Program-made: the position numbers and the translations under genes | In this document: positions 43,169-52,142 of the stretch, one piece after another | Layout of the letters: the number at the start of each line of letters is the position of its first letter | Position numbering within the stretch: the stretch's first letter is position 1 | NCBI GenBank assembly: GCA_011390165.1 | Contig: JAABSV010000001.1 | Location: 97,890-161,889, forward strand | Length of the DNA: 64,000 bases | Direction of reading: 5' to 3' | From: Desulfobulbaceae bacterium | GTDB taxonomy: Bacteria; Desulfobacterota; Desulfobulbia; Desulfobulbales; Desulfocapsaceae | Notes under the pieces: model-generated | Database searches by the model: none | Seen by the model: only the letters and a program-made list of their open reading frames with translations | Told to the model about the DNA's origin: nothing

Positions 43169-44161
43169 ATGGATCTCGCCTCCATCCTCCATACCGCCGG
43201 CACTTTGTTCGCAGCCAGCCATACTTCGACCGGTCGACCGGCCATGGTGCCTCCCCGTCCCGGCTCGGCCCCTCCCGGCCTTCCGGCTGTTGCCGGAAGT
43301 TCTAGCCACTCCGGCAGCGGCAACGGCGACAATACCGCCGGCAGATCCAACCCGTTCGGCCCGGCGGCGGTGGTCCACCTCTCCCCAGCCGGGATGGAAC
43401 GAAGCGGCATGTCTCCAACGGCAGCCACAACCTCAGGAAAAGAGACTGGTGCCGCTGGCGAGAACGAAGAGGTGGAGCGAGAACAACCCGTTGCCAAAGC
43501 TGGCGGGGTCGATGCCCGGCTGCAACTCAGTAGCCGGGATCTCGAACAGTTGCGTGACCTGCGCCAGCGTGACCGGGAAGTCCGTACGCACGAGCAGGCC
43601 CATTTGGCCGTGGCCGGTCGCTACGCCCGCGGCGGAGCCAGTTTCAGTTACCAGCGTGGGCCTGATGGCAACCCCTATGCCATCGGTGGCCGGGTAAACG
43701 TTGATCTGAGCCACGAATCGACCCCACAGGAAACCATCGTCAAGATGCAAACCATCCGTCGGGCAGCGCTTGCCCCGGCCAATCCCTCCCCTGCCGACCG
43801 CCAGGTAGCAGCGCGGGCCGCCCAGGAAGTGTCCCGGGCCCAGCAGGAGGTGGCGGCAGAACTCCTTGGAGAACAGAACCGGCCGCCACAAGCGGAACAT
43901 TCGCCGGTATCCACCGCCACTGCGCCCTCCCCGTCTGGATATCCCCAGATGAGCGGGAAGGTCGCCGGCAATTCCCCTGCCCCTGCCCACCAGGGAGGCC
44001 AAGTGGCCGGAACCGGCACCCTCCGCTGGCAGATTGGCGCCTATGCCAGGATGGCTGCTGTGGACACCGCCCATCTGGCAACTCCTCCTGTGGCAACGGC
44101 ACCAACTGACCGGTTGAACCGGTCCACTCTCATGCATCCCTTTGCCCCTGGAGCAGCGTGA
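43169..44161 (+). CDS. predicted metalloprotease, CJM1_0395/SprA-like family
   Basis: 330 residues. The zinc-binding motif HEQAH (141-145) lies in REVRTHEQAHLAVAG and is followed by GGASFSYQRGPDGNPYAIGG and NVDLSHESTPQETI, the conserved core of the 'putative metalloprotease CJM1_0395' family. Both flanks are low-complexity (Ala, Pro, Ser, Gly), about 110 residues before and 130 after. There is no signal peptide. Its role is unknown. It starts 19 bases after the AIM24 gene, and its stop overlaps the GTG of the next gene (GTGA), indicating coupled translation. Confidence 0.82.
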   Translation: MDLASILHTAGTLFAASHTSTGRPAMVPPRPGSAPPGLPAVAGSSSHSGSGNGDNTAGRSNPFGPAAVVHLSPAGMERSGMSPTAATTSGKETGAAGENEEVEREQPVAKAGGVDARLQLSSRDLEQLRDLRQRDREVRTHEQAHLAVAGRYARGGASFSYQRGPDGNPYAIGGRVNVDLSHESTPQETIVKMQTIRRAALAPANPSPADRQVAARAAQEVSRAQQEVAAELLGEQNRPPQAEHSPVSTATAPSPSGYPQMSGKVAGNSPAPAHQGGQVAGTGTLRWQIGAYARMAAVDTAHLATPPVATAPTDRLNRSTLMHPFAPGAA

Positions 44162-45468
44162 ACCCCAGCGACTACAACCAGAACCTGGTTGATTTTATCC
44201 AGGCCTCTCCCACCCCCTTCCATGCGGTTCAAAACATGGCCGATTTGCTCTGCAGCCATGGTTTTACTCCTCTGGCGGAAAATCGTCCCTGGCAACTTTC
44301 CCCTGGTGAGGGGTATTTCCTCCGCCGCGCCGACAGCGCACTCCTTGCCTGGATCATCGGCGATGACGAGGAGCTTACCTCCGGATTTCGTCTGCTTGCC
44401 GCCCACACCGACAGTCCCTGTCTCAAACTGAAACCACGCCCGGAAAGCAAAACCGGCAATTGTCGCCAACTGGCAGTGGAGGTCTACGGTGGACCGCTGC
44501 TCAACCCCTGGTTTGACCGGGATCTTTCCCTTGCCGGCCGTGTCTGCGGAGAGAGCAACAATGGCCAACTCGTTGTCCGCCTGGTCGATTTTGCCCGCCC
44601 CCTGCTCACCATCCCCAGTATCGCCATCCATTTTGACCGGGAGGCGAACAGTGGCCGCAGCATCAACCAGCAGCAGCACTTGCCGCCACTCTTTGGCCTT
44701 TCCGGCAATGACCACCCAGATGCCTTTGCCTCCCTGTTACTCAACCAGGCACGACTGGAGCACCCCGATGTGGGCTTCCAGGAGATCCTCTCTTTTGACC
44801 TCTTCTGTGCCGACTCGCAGCCGCCGGCTGTGGTTGGTGCGGAGGGGGAATTTCTTGCCGCCGCCCGCCTTGACAACCTGCTCAGCTGCCATGCCGGAAT
44901 CCAGGCCATGGTCGGTGCCGACCGGGGCCGGAACAGTCTGCTCTTTTGTGCCAACCACGAAGAAAACGGCTCTCGATCCAGCAGTGGCGCCCATGGTTCC
45001 TTTCTTGACGCCGCCTTGGAGAGGATTATCCCGAACCCGGAGAGCCGGCAAATCTGTCTGCGAAACTCCTTCCTGATCAGTATGGACAATGCCCACGCCA
45101 GCCACCCCAACCACCCCGACAAAATGGATGCCGGCCACCCGATCCGCCTCAATCACGGGCCGGTGATCAAATACAACGCCAACCAGCGCTACGCCACCAG
45201 TGGACTCAGTGCGGCGATCTTCAAGCGCGTCTGCCGCCAAGCCGCTGTTGAAGTGCAGGAGTTCGTCATGCGCAGCGACATCCTCTGCGGCAGTACCATC
45301 GGCCCAATCACCGCCGCCCGCCTCGGGGTTGAGACCATCGATATCGGAGCCGCCACCCTGGCGATGCACAGCATCCGGGAACTCACCGGCAGCAGCGACC
45401 CTCTCTTTCTCTACCGTGCCATCCGGCAGTTTCTCGCCAGCGACGACCACATCTGCAGCGACGAGTAG
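44158..45468 (+). CDS. apeB: M18 family aminopeptidase
   Basis: 436 residues from a GTG. M18 enzymes are dodecameric, two-zinc aminopeptidases preferring acidic residues. Metal and active-site segments: LLAAHTDSPCLKLKP, the segment from GGPLLNPWFDRDLSLAGRV, LLFCANHEENGSRSSSGAHGS, SMDNAHASHPNHPDKM and HGPVIKYNANQRYATSG. The length is typical. GTGA overlap with the preceding metalloprotease and the ATG of the next gene directly after the stop make a tight three-gene set. Confidence 0.94.
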   Translation: MNPSDYNQNLVDFIQASPTPFHAVQNMADLLCSHGFTPLAENRPWQLSPGEGYFLRRADSALLAWIIGDDEELTSGFRLLAAHTDSPCLKLKPRPESKTGNCRQLAVEVYGGPLLNPWFDRDLSLAGRVCGESNNGQLVVRLVDFARPLLTIPSIAIHFDREANSGRSINQQQHLPPLFGLSGNDHPDAFASLLLNQARLEHPDVGFQEILSFDLFCADSQPPAVVGAEGEFLAAARLDNLLSCHAGIQAMVGADRGRNSLLFCANHEENGSRSSSGAHGSFLDAALERIIPNPESRQICLRNSFLISMDNAHASHPNHPDKMDAGHPIRLNHGPVIKYNANQRYATSGLSAAIFKRVCRQAAVEVQEFVMRSDILCGSTIGPITAARLGVETIDIGAATLAMHSIRELTGSSDPLFLYRAIRQFLASDDHICSDE

Positions 45469-46104
45469 ATGAGACGGCTGGCTATCACCCTTCTCTTCGC
45501 CCTGACCGTCGTATCTTTGCCCCAATCGGCTGCCAGCGGCGAAAAAAGTACTGGCCTCCATACCTCGGTCAACAAACACCGGGGCACTGCAGTCAAACAG
45601 GATCAGATCGAGAAACTGCGAAAATTCGACCAACTGATCCGCTATTTCGCCAATTTCTCCTATATCGTCCCCCGTCACAAGGTAAATGCCGACTTTCTTC
45701 GGGCACTGATTCTCGCCGAATCCGGGGCTAACCCCAGGGCGGTCTCTCCCCGGGATGCCCTCGGTTTGGCCCAGATCATCTACCCCACCGGGAAAAAAGC
45801 GGCCAGCGACCTGGCCAACTCCGCCACCACCTTTCGCTATGTCAGCCGGGAAACCCTGCGCAATCTGCAGCGGGAAGATTTGTTCGACCCGGCGGTGAAC
45901 ATCCTCCTTGCCAGCTACCTCATTGCCCGCTACAACCACCGCTTTGATGGTCGACTGGAACTGGTGCTGAGTGCCTGGAATGCCGGAGAAAATACCGATT
46001 CCCTCAACTACGGCCGACACGCCCCCTACCGGGAAACAGAAAACCTGATCGGTCGGGTGAACGCCTACTACATCTATCTGCTCCAAAACCGCATCTTCCC
46101 ATAA
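45469..46104 (+). CDS. lytic transglycosylase (SLT domain)
   Basis: 211 residues. A signal peptide (LAITLLFALTVVSLPQSAAS) directs it to the periplasm. The goose-lysozyme-like SLT domain has the catalytic Glu in ILAESGANPRAVSPRDALGL (E84), then AQIIYPTG and the closing motif LVLSAWNAGE. It cleaves peptidoglycan glycan strands with anhydro-muropeptide formation. No membrane anchor or lipobox is seen. Its ATG follows the aminopeptidase stop with no gap. The small size resembles MltE or phage-like SLT proteins. Confidence 0.9.
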   Translation: MRRLAITLLFALTVVSLPQSAASGEKSTGLHTSVNKHRGTAVKQDQIEKLRKFDQLIRYFANFSYIVPRHKVNADFLRALILAESGANPRAVSPRDALGLAQIIYPTGKKAASDLANSATTFRYVSRETLRNLQREDLFDPAVNILLASYLIARYNHRFDGRLELVLSAWNAGENTDSLNYGRHAPYRETENLIGRVNAYYIYLLQNRIFP

Positions 46105-46149
46105 GAGGTGTAAGGGGGCGATCAGCAGCTCAACGCCAGCATTCTCCCC

Positions 46150-46179
46150 TTGTGCTCACCACCGGTTTTTGAGTATGAT
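46150..46179 (+). promoter_or_regulatory. candidate ettA promoter
   Basis: TTGTGC (46150-46155) and TATGAT (46174-46179) are 18 bases apart and 60 bases before the ettA ATG. Confidence 0.4.
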
Positions 46180-46239
46180 GGGCGGTTACAACAGCGACCG
46201 GGAACAATTTCTCTCTTTTTCAGCCAGCAAAGGTAGGCC

Positions 46240-47925
46240 ATGAGCACCGACGACAAGAAAATCATCTATTCGATGATCAAGGTAAGCAAATACTACGACA
46301 GCAAACCGATCTTAAAAGATATCTCCCTCTCCTATTTCTACGGTGCCAAAATCGGCGTTCTCGGTCTGAACGGCTCAGGCAAAAGCACCCTGCTCAAAAT
46401 TCTTGCCGGCATCGACAAGGAGTTTAACGGTGAAACCCACCTCGCCCCGGGTCTACGGATCGATTATCTTTCCCAGGAACCGGAACTGGATGCGGGGAAA
46501 ACCGTTCGCCAGATCGTCGAAGAGGGGGTACAGGATACCGTTGACCTCCTCAACGAGTTCAACCAGATCAACGAAAAATTTGCCGAGCCGATGAGTGACG
46601 ACGAGATGCAGAACCTCATCGACCGACAAGCGGATGTCCAGGAAAAACTGGACAACCTCTCAGCCTGGGATCTCGACAGCCGGCTGGAGATGGCAATGGA
46701 CGCCCTCCGCTGCCCCCCTCCGGAAAGCCTCTGCGGCCCCCTCTCCGGGGGGGAAAAGCGGCGGGTAGCGCTTTGCCGAATCCTCCTCAAGGCACCGGAC
46801 ATCCTCCTCCTCGACGAACCGACCAACCACCTGGATGCCGAATCGGTGGCCTGGCTGGAACAGCACCTGCACGGCTACCCCGGAACGGTGATTGCCGTCA
46901 CCCACGACCGCTACTTCCTCGATAACGTTGCCGGCTGGATCCTGGAACTGGACCGAGGCCTTGGCATACCCTGGAAGGGAAATTACTCGTCCTGGCTGGA
47001 ACAAAAGGAAAAACGGCTGGCCAAGGAGGAAAAAAAGGAGAGTGACCGACAACGCACTCTTCGGCGGGAGTTGGAGTGGATCCGGATGTCACCCAAAGGA
47101 CGACGGAGCAAATCCAAGGCCAGAATCAGTTCCTACGAACAACTGCTCAGTCAGGAGAACGAAAAGTTGGCCAGCGATCTGGAAATCTTCATTCCCCCCG
47201 GCCCACGCCTCGGCAAGGTGGTGATCGAGGCGGAAGAGGTGAGCAAATGCTTCGGTGACCGGCTTCTCGTGGAAAAGATGAACTTTGCTCTCCCGCCCGG
47301 CGGTATTGTCGGGGTCATTGGCCCCAACGGAGCCGGGAAGAGTACCCTGTTCAAGATGATTATCGGTCAGGAACGGCCGGACAAGGGGGAAATACGTCTC
47401 GGTGAAACGGTCAGACTGGCCTATGTCGACCAGAGCCGAGACCAACTCGATCCGGAAAAAACAATCTGGGAGGCCATCACCGACGGCCAGGACACCATCC
47501 TCCTTGGCAACCGTGAAGTGAACAGCCGGGCCTATGTTGGCAAATTCAACTTTTCCGGAACCGATCAGCAGAAAAAAGTGGGCCTGCTCTCCGGTGGCCA
47601 GCGCAACCGGGTCCATCTGGCCCGCACATTGAAAGAGGGGGGCAACGTCCTGCTGCTCGACGAACCGACCAACGACCTGGATGTCAACACTCTGCGGGCC
47701 TTGGAAGAGGCCCTGGAAAATTTTGGTGGCTGCGCAGTGGTGATAAGCCACGATCGCTGGTTCCTTGACCGGATTGCCACCCATATCCTCGCCTTTGAGG
47801 GGAACTCCGAGGTGCTCTGGTTTGAGGGCAACTACTCAGAATACGAAAAGGACCGCAAGGCCCGGCTTGGTGCTGCTGCCGACCAGCCGCACCGGATCAA
47901 ATACCGTCAGTTGACCAGGGTATAG
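46240..47925 (+). CDS. ettA: energy-dependent translational throttle protein EttA
   Basis: 561 residues, ABC-F family. Two ATPase domains: Walker [10 protein letters not shown] (42-50) and GPNGAGKST, signatures [13 protein letters not shown] and [13 protein letters not shown], Walker [16 protein letters not shown] and [15 protein letters not shown]. The linker (PtIM) carries the basic motif [11 protein letters not shown] that contacts rRNA. EttA binds the ribosomal E site and gates the first peptide bond when ADP is high. AAAGGTAGGCC precedes the ATG. The length and motifs are standard. Confidence 0.95.
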   Translation: MSTDDKKIIYSMIKVSKYYDSKPILKDISLSYFYGAKIGVLGLNGSGKSTLLKILAGIDKEFNGETHLAPGLRIDYLSQEPELDAGKTVRQIVEEGVQDTVDLLNEFNQINEKFAEPMSDDEMQNLIDRQADVQEKLDNLSAWDLDSRLEMAMDALRCPPPESLCGPLSGGEKRRVALCRILLKAPDILLLDEPTNHLDAESVAWLEQHLHGYPGTVIAVTHDRYFLDNVAGWILELDRGLGIPWKGNYSSWLEQKEKRLAKEEKKESDRQRTLRRELEWIRMSPKGRRSKSKARISSYEQLLSQENEKLASDLEIFIPPGPRLGKVVIEAEEVSKCFGDRLLVEKMNFALPPGGIVGVIGPNGAGKSTLFKMIIGQERPDKGEIRLGETVRLAYVDQSRDQLDPEKTIWEAITDGQDTILLGNREVNSRAYVGKFNFSGTDQQKKVGLLSGGQRNRVHLARTLKEGGNVLLLDEPTNDLDVNTLRALEEALENFGGCAVVISHDRWFLDRIATHILAFEGNSEVLWFEGNYSEYEKDRKARLGAAADQPHRIKYRQLTRV

Positions 47926-47949
47926 CGAAGAACGCCGGCGCTCTAGAAT

Positions 47950-48273
47950 TCACAGCCGGCATACCAGGGCCAACATCTGCCGCAGGGTCGGCAGTTCCGT
48001 TCGGGCTCTCGCCAGGGAGCCCGATCTGCTCTCCTCTTCGATGGCCATGGCCAGTTCTCTGATCCCCTCAAAACCGAGGCTTGCCGAGGCGCCCTTGATC
48101 GAGTGGGCAGCAGAGGATATGGTCGCTGCGGACGTATCGGCCAATCCCGCTTCGATCTGAGCCAGGTCCGCAGCCAGTGAGCCTTTGAAGATTTCCAGCA
48201 ATTCGGTCAGCAGTTCCAGGTCATCTGCCGCCTGATCCAGGGCAAATTGTCGGTTCCATTTCAATCGTTCCAT
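47950..48273 (-). CDS. stand-alone histidine phosphotransfer (Hpt) protein
   Basis: 107 residues, a single Hpt four-helix bundle. The phosphorylated His is in SSAAHSIKGASASLG. Such proteins pass phosphate between hybrid kinases and receiver proteins. No kinase or receiver is adjacent. The ATG at 48273 has GAGGAG upstream; the longer frame adds 22 residues with no support. It is downstream of the threonylcarbamoyl-AMP synthase gene on the same strand, separated by a hairpin. Confidence 0.85.
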   Translation of the reverse strand: MERLKWNRQFALDQAADDLELLTELLEIFKGSLAADLAQIEAGLADTSAATISSAAHSIKGASASLGFEGIRELAMAIEEESRSGSLARARTELPTLRQMLALVCRL

Positions 48274-48334
48274 ACACCCCGTCTCCTCAAACCACTCAAT
48301 TTGGGCCTGCCCCTCTGCCCCTTTTGCCTCTCCA

Positions 48335-48362
48335 CCCACCTCGGGTAACCGGCAGAGGTGGG
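48335..48362 (-). terminator. hairpin after the threonylcarbamoyl-AMP synthase gene
   Basis: CCCACCTC (48335-48342) pairs with GAGGTGGG (48355-48362) around a 12-base loop, 23 bases downstream of the synthase stop on the minus strand. No T tract follows, so termination is only probable. Confidence 0.45.
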
Positions 48363-48384
48363 CTGGCTTCCGGGGCAGCCCCTC

Positions 48385-49029
48385 TTACCGGCCGCCAGTT
48401 GCCACTTTTCCGATCAGGTGCGCGCAATGGCCGGTGAGATCAATCCGGCCGGGACGAACAACCACCAGTTTTCCCGCACGCAGACCACATACCGTGGAGG
48501 GCAGCCCACCCGGGACAACCCCGCCGTCGAGAAGAGCGTCCACATTCGCGCCAAACTGGGCCACCACCTCGGCTGGAGTGTTAGCCGGCAGCTGGCCGGA
48601 AAGGTTAGCGCTGGTGGCGGTTACCGGCCGACCAAACCGCCGCGCCAGTTCCCGTGCCAGGGGGTGGGGAGAAATGCGTACCCCCACCGTACCGGTACCA
48701 CCGGTTACCCGCTGGTCCAACTCCGGCCGAGCTGGGAAGATAAGGGTCAAAGGCCCTGGCCAGAACGCTTCCATCAGCGGAAGGTACAACTTCGGTACCG
48801 TCGTTACCACTTGTGCCAACTGCTTCCCATCGGCAGCCAGCAGCAGCAGCGGCTTCTCCGGCGGGCGCCGCTTCACAAGAAAGAGCCGGCCCACCGCCTC
48901 GGGGTTGGTGGGGTCCACCGCCAGACCATAACTGGTCTCGGTGGGAAAGGCCACCACTCCTCCCCCCTGGAGCACCGCCACGGCCCGATCCAAAGCCTGC
49001 TCAGGCAGACGTGCCAGCGGTTCAGACAT
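48385..49029 (-). CDS. L-threonylcarbamoyladenylate synthase (Sua5/YrdC family)
   Basis: 214 residues, YrdC fold. It makes threonylcarbamoyl-AMP from threonine, bicarbonate and ATP for the t6A37 modification of tRNAs reading ANN codons. Conserved segments: VVAFPTETSYGLAVDP, FLVKRRPPEKPLLLL, FWPGPLTLIFPA, VGVRISPHPLARELA and PVTATSANLSGQ. The Sua5 C-terminal extension is absent, so it is the TsaC-length form. The ATG at 49029 overlaps the purD-purE stop by 8 bases; a longer frame lies inside that gene. Confidence 0.93.
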   Translation of the reverse strand: MSEPLARLPEQALDRAVAVLQGGGVVAFPTETSYGLAVDPTNPEAVGRLFLVKRRPPEKPLLLLAADGKQLAQVVTTVPKLYLPLMEAFWPGPLTLIFPARPELDQRVTGGTGTVGVRISPHPLARELARRFGRPVTATSANLSGQLPANTPAEVVAQFGANVDALLDGGVVPGGLPSTVCGLRAGKLVVVRPGRIDLTGHCAHLIGKVATGGR

Positions 49030-50791
49030 GAATTCTGGCAGCCTTCTCCTCAACCTCCCGAACCATCTGCTGACGAAACTGCACCACCTTCCGTCCCAGT
49101 TCCGGGTCACTCAGGGCAAGGATTTTCACGGCCAGGACTGCGGCATTTTTTGCTCCCGGCTTACCGATACCCATGGTCGCCACCGGCACCCCCGGTGGCA
49201 TTTGCACCGTTGACAGAAGGGCATCAAGACCGTTCAGAGACGATCCGGCCAGGGGCACGCCAATTACCGGCAGATCGGTATGGGCGGCCAATACGCCGGC
49301 AAGATGGGCCGCCATGCCGGCACCGGCGATAATCAGTTTCAAACCACGGCCAGCGGCACTTCGAGCATACTCGGCAGCTTTTTCCGGAGTTCGGTGGGCT
49401 GAGGCAACGGTCAACTCGCAGCCAACCTCCATGGATCGAAGAAAATCGACCGCCGCCTGCATCTCCGGAAGATCGGAATCACTGCCCATTACCACCCCGA
49501 CCACAATTCCCGGCTCGGGACGGTCGTGTCGACGCAGGGCCTTCTCGCCGATGTCACGGCGAAAGAAGCACTGGGTCCAGCGAATCCGCTCCACTCCAGC
49601 ATAGGCCCTGGCAATAGCCTCCTTCAGGGTGTTGCCGACAGCGGTCACACCTAGAACCCGGCCGCCGCTGGTAACAATCCGCCCTTTCCGCCTGGCGGTA
49701 CCGGCATGGAATATCTCCACTCCGGGAGATTCCGCCCCTTTACGCAACCCTTTGATTACCTGTCCGCTCTCTACCTCGCCAGGATAGCCGTTTGCGGCCA
49801 TGACCACACAGACTGTCGGCCGTGGATCAATTTTCATCTCCACTCGATCCAGTCGTCCGTCGATGACAGCGTCAAAGATATCGACGATATCGCTTTTCAG
49901 CCGCATGAGCAGGGGTTGTGCCTCTGGATCACCAAAACGACAGTTGAACTCAAGAACATGGACCTTTCCCTTGTTGATCATCAGACCGGCATACAGCATC
50001 CCCTTGTACGGCCGCCCCTCACTCTCCAACCCTCGTACGGTAGGGCGCATCACCTGATTCATCACAAATTCAGCGATATCGGGGGTGACCACGGGGGCCG
50101 GGGAACAGGCACCCATGCCACCGGTGTTTGGTCCCTGATCCTGATCGTACGCCGCCTTGTGATCCTGTGAGGTGGGTAGAGGAAGTACGGTCTTACCGTC
50201 GGTAAAGGCAATGAACGAAGCTTCCTCTCCCGGCAGGCAATCTTCGATAACTATCTGGGCTCCGGCTTCGCCAAAACTTTGCATCAACTGATCCACTGCC
50301 GCTTTGGCCTCGGCAAGGGTGGCTGCCACCACCACCCCTTTGCCGGCAGCAAGGCCATCTGCTTTTATGACTACCGGCAGAGCACAGCTTTCCAGATATT
50401 TCCGGGCCTTCTTGCCGTCACTGAACACCTTGAAAGGGGCGGTGGGTATACCCTGCCGCTGCAGAAACTGCTTGGAGAAGACTTTGCTTCCCTCCAATTC
50501 TGCCGCTGCCTTGGTTGGCCCAAAAATCCTCAGGCCACTGGCAATGAAGAGATCGACGATTCCGGCAACCAGCGACGATTCCGGGCCGACCACGGTCAGG
50601 TCAATTTTCTCCTGAAGGGCAAAGGCGAGGAGTGCATCCACATCCGTCGGGGCGATGTCGACACATTCGGCCAACCGACTGATCCCGGCGTTGCCGGGAG
50701 CACAGAAGACCTTTTCCACTCTCTTGCTTTGCGCTATTTTCCAGACCAGCGCATGCTCCCGCCCACCACCACCAACAACCAGAATTTTCAT
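49022..50791 (-). CDS. purD-purE: PurD-PurE fusion: GAR synthetase and N5-CAIR mutase
   Basis: 589 residues, two purine enzymes in one chain. Residues 1-425 are phosphoribosylamine-glycine ligase (ATP-grasp) with LVVGGGGREHALVWKI, VVIKADGLAAGKGVVVA, NTGGMGACSPAPV and VLEFNCRFGDPE. Residues 428-589 are a class I PurE with GVVMGSDSDLPEM, SAHRTPE (H466, the catalytic His) and IAGAGMAAHLAGVLA. The two steps are not consecutive in the pathway. The join shows no long linker and no frameshift. The ATG at 50791 has GGAGACGATT upstream. No carboxylase subunit (PurK) is adjacent. Confidence 0.95.
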   Translation of the reverse strand: MKILVVGGGGREHALVWKIAQSKRVEKVFCAPGNAGISRLAECVDIAPTDVDALLAFALQEKIDLTVVGPESSLVAGIVDLFIASGLRIFGPTKAAAELEGSKVFSKQFLQRQGIPTAPFKVFSDGKKARKYLESCALPVVIKADGLAAGKGVVVAATLAEAKAAVDQLMQSFGEAGAQIVIEDCLPGEEASFIAFTDGKTVLPLPTSQDHKAAYDQDQGPNTGGMGACSPAPVVTPDIAEFVMNQVMRPTVRGLESEGRPYKGMLYAGLMINKGKVHVLEFNCRFGDPEAQPLLMRLKSDIVDIFDAVIDGRLDRVEMKIDPRPTVCVVMAANGYPGEVESGQVIKGLRKGAESPGVEIFHAGTARRKGRIVTSGGRVLGVTAVGNTLKEAIARAYAGVERIRWTQCFFRRDIGEKALRRHDRPEPGIVVGVVMGSDSDLPEMQAAVDFLRSMEVGCELTVASAHRTPEKAAEYARSAAGRGLKLIIAGAGMAAHLAGVLAAHTDLPVIGVPLAGSSLNGLDALLSTVQMPPGVPVATMGIGKPGAKNAAVLAVKILALSDPELGRKVVQFRQQMVREVEEKAARIHV

Positions 50792-50889
50792 AATCGTCTC
50801 CGAATTCCAGAAATTAACTTATTAACTTTCTGTACTATTACGATGTAAGCTGCCGACCAGAGGCCACCCTGCCGAGGTTGTATTGGTCG

Positions 50890-50918
50890 TTGACAAAGGT
50901 CTCGCAAATTATTAAATG
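50890..50918 (+). promoter_or_regulatory. candidate tetR promoter
   Basis: A consensus -35 TTGACA (50890-50895) is followed after 17 bases by TAAATG (50913-50918), or after 16 bases by TTAAAT. The -10 is overlapped by the palindrome at 50917-50934. Confidence 0.6.
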
Positions 50919-50934
50919 AATGAGTGACCATTCA
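50917..50934. promoter_or_regulatory. FadR-like TetR operator
   Basis: TGAATGAGTGACCATTCA is an 18-bp imperfect palindrome with perfect 6-bp arms. It agrees with the Bacillus FadR (TetR family) operator pattern TGAATGANTANTCATTCA except at two positions. It overlaps the putative -10 of the following tetR gene, which suggests autorepression. Confidence 0.7.
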
Positions 50935-50983
50935 CATACAGCCTTGGCCCCACTTCCCACTCCAGCGCGGTCTCTTGTTAAGG

Positions 50984-51607
50984 ATGAAAGCGGAAAACAA
51001 ACACGCCAAAATTATCGTGGCGGCCACCAAGGTCTTTGCTAAAAAGGGCTTCTTCACCGCTAGAATATCCGATATCGCCAAAGAAGCCAAGGTTGCTGAC
51101 GGGACAATTTATCTCTATTTCAACAATAAATACGATATCCTGCTCTCCGTCTTTCAGGAAGAAATTGGCAGAATAATTGAAAAAACAACCAGGCTTCTAG
51201 AGCAGGAGGAAGACCCGGAGCAGATGCTGGTGATCTACGCCAGCCAGCATCTGCTGGCGATGAAAAAAAACCGCCATCTGGCTGAGGTAATACAGATAGA
51301 ACTGCGGCAGCCGAACAAGCTGATCAAGGAGTATCGTGACACCGCCTTCAGCAAATACACCGGAATAATCGCTGAGATCATCAAGAAAGGTCAGGCGTCA
51401 AAGGTATTTCGCCCGGATATCAAACCCGCACTGGCTGCCCGCCTCTTTTTTGGGGCACTCGATGAAGTTTCCCGGGTCTGGAACAGCTCTCTGGAGACCC
51501 ACTACAGCGTCCATGAGGTCACCGACCAGCTTCTCACCGTTTTCCTTCGCGGGGTTTTTCATCCTGTCGACGAACCGCAACTGCTCAGGAAAAAGTCGAC
51601 GGAGTGA
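50984..51607 (+). CDS. TetR-family regulator, FadR-like
   Basis: 207 residues. The N-terminal helix-turn-helix is typical: AAKIF-type start (AKIIVAATKVFAKKGFFTARISDIAKEA, residues 8-35), then GTIYLYFNNKYDILLSVF. The C-terminal ligand domain is helical and includes AEVIQIELRQPN, a segment found in FadR-like regulators of fatty acid degradation that respond to long-chain acyl-CoA. The ATG at 50984 follows AAGG; an earlier in-frame ATG lies within the operator. Its 3' end overlaps greA by 23 bases on the opposite strand. Target genes are not adjacent. Confidence 0.87.
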   Translation: MKAENKHAKIIVAATKVFAKKGFFTARISDIAKEAKVADGTIYLYFNNKYDILLSVFQEEIGRIIEKTTRLLEQEEDPEQMLVIYASQHLLAMKKNRHLAEVIQIELRQPNKLIKEYRDTAFSKYTGIIAEIIKKGQASKVFRPDIKPALAARLFFGALDEVSRVWNSSLETHYSVHEVTDQLLTVFLRGVFHPVDEPQLLRKKSTE

Positions 51608-52070
51608 TCGCTATAACCTCAAACTCCCTGGTGCCACCAGGAGTTACGGTGCGGATTTCATCCCCCACCTCCTTGCCGATAATACTCCGGCCAAGGGGCG
51701 ACAGTACCGAGATTGACCCCTTTTTCACGTCTGCCTCTTCCGGCCCTAAAAGTTGATAGGTTATCTCCTCGTCGGTATCCAGGTCAAGCAGTTTCACCAC
51801 CGTCCCAAACACCACTGTACGGATATCGACCTTGGAACAGTCGATTATTTCCGCCCTGGCTAACTTATCCTTCAGTTCTTTGATCCGCCCTTCGATGTGA
51901 CCCTGACGATCCTTGGCGGCATGGTATTCGGCGTTCTCCTTCAGGTCGCCGTGGCCCCTGGCGGTCTCGATGGCCTTCACCACCTGGTTGCGTTCAACCC
52001 GCTCCAGGTGCAGCAACTCCTCGCGCAGCTTCTGGTTTCCGGTTTTGGACATCGGGATTCTCTGAACCAT
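51585..52070 (-). CDS. greA: transcription elongation factor GreA
   Basis: 161 residues, family length. GreA rescues backtracked RNA polymerase by stimulating transcript cleavage. The N-terminal coiled coil has MSKTGNQKLREELLHL, ETARGHGDLKENAEYHAAK (with the conserved tip acidic residues) and QGHIEGRIKELKDKL. The C-terminal FKBP-like domain ends with SPLGRSIIGKEVGDE. The ATG at 52070 has GGAGG upstream and fits the usual MVQRIPMS start. It lies downstream of the TPR porin-like gene on the same strand, 72 bases away. Confidence 0.95.
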   Translation of the reverse strand: MVQRIPMSKTGNQKLREELLHLERVERNQVVKAIETARGHGDLKENAEYHAAKDRQGHIEGRIKELKDKLARAEIIDCSKVDIRTVVFGTVVKLLDLDTDEEITYQLLGPEEADVKKGSISVLSPLGRSIIGKEVGDEIRTVTPGGTREFEVIAITPSTFS

Positions 52071-52142
52071 CTCATCCTCCATAAAAAAATCCTGCACGGC
52101 TCGAGAGATGAACCTGTGACAGGAGTTGGCGCAACAGAAAAA

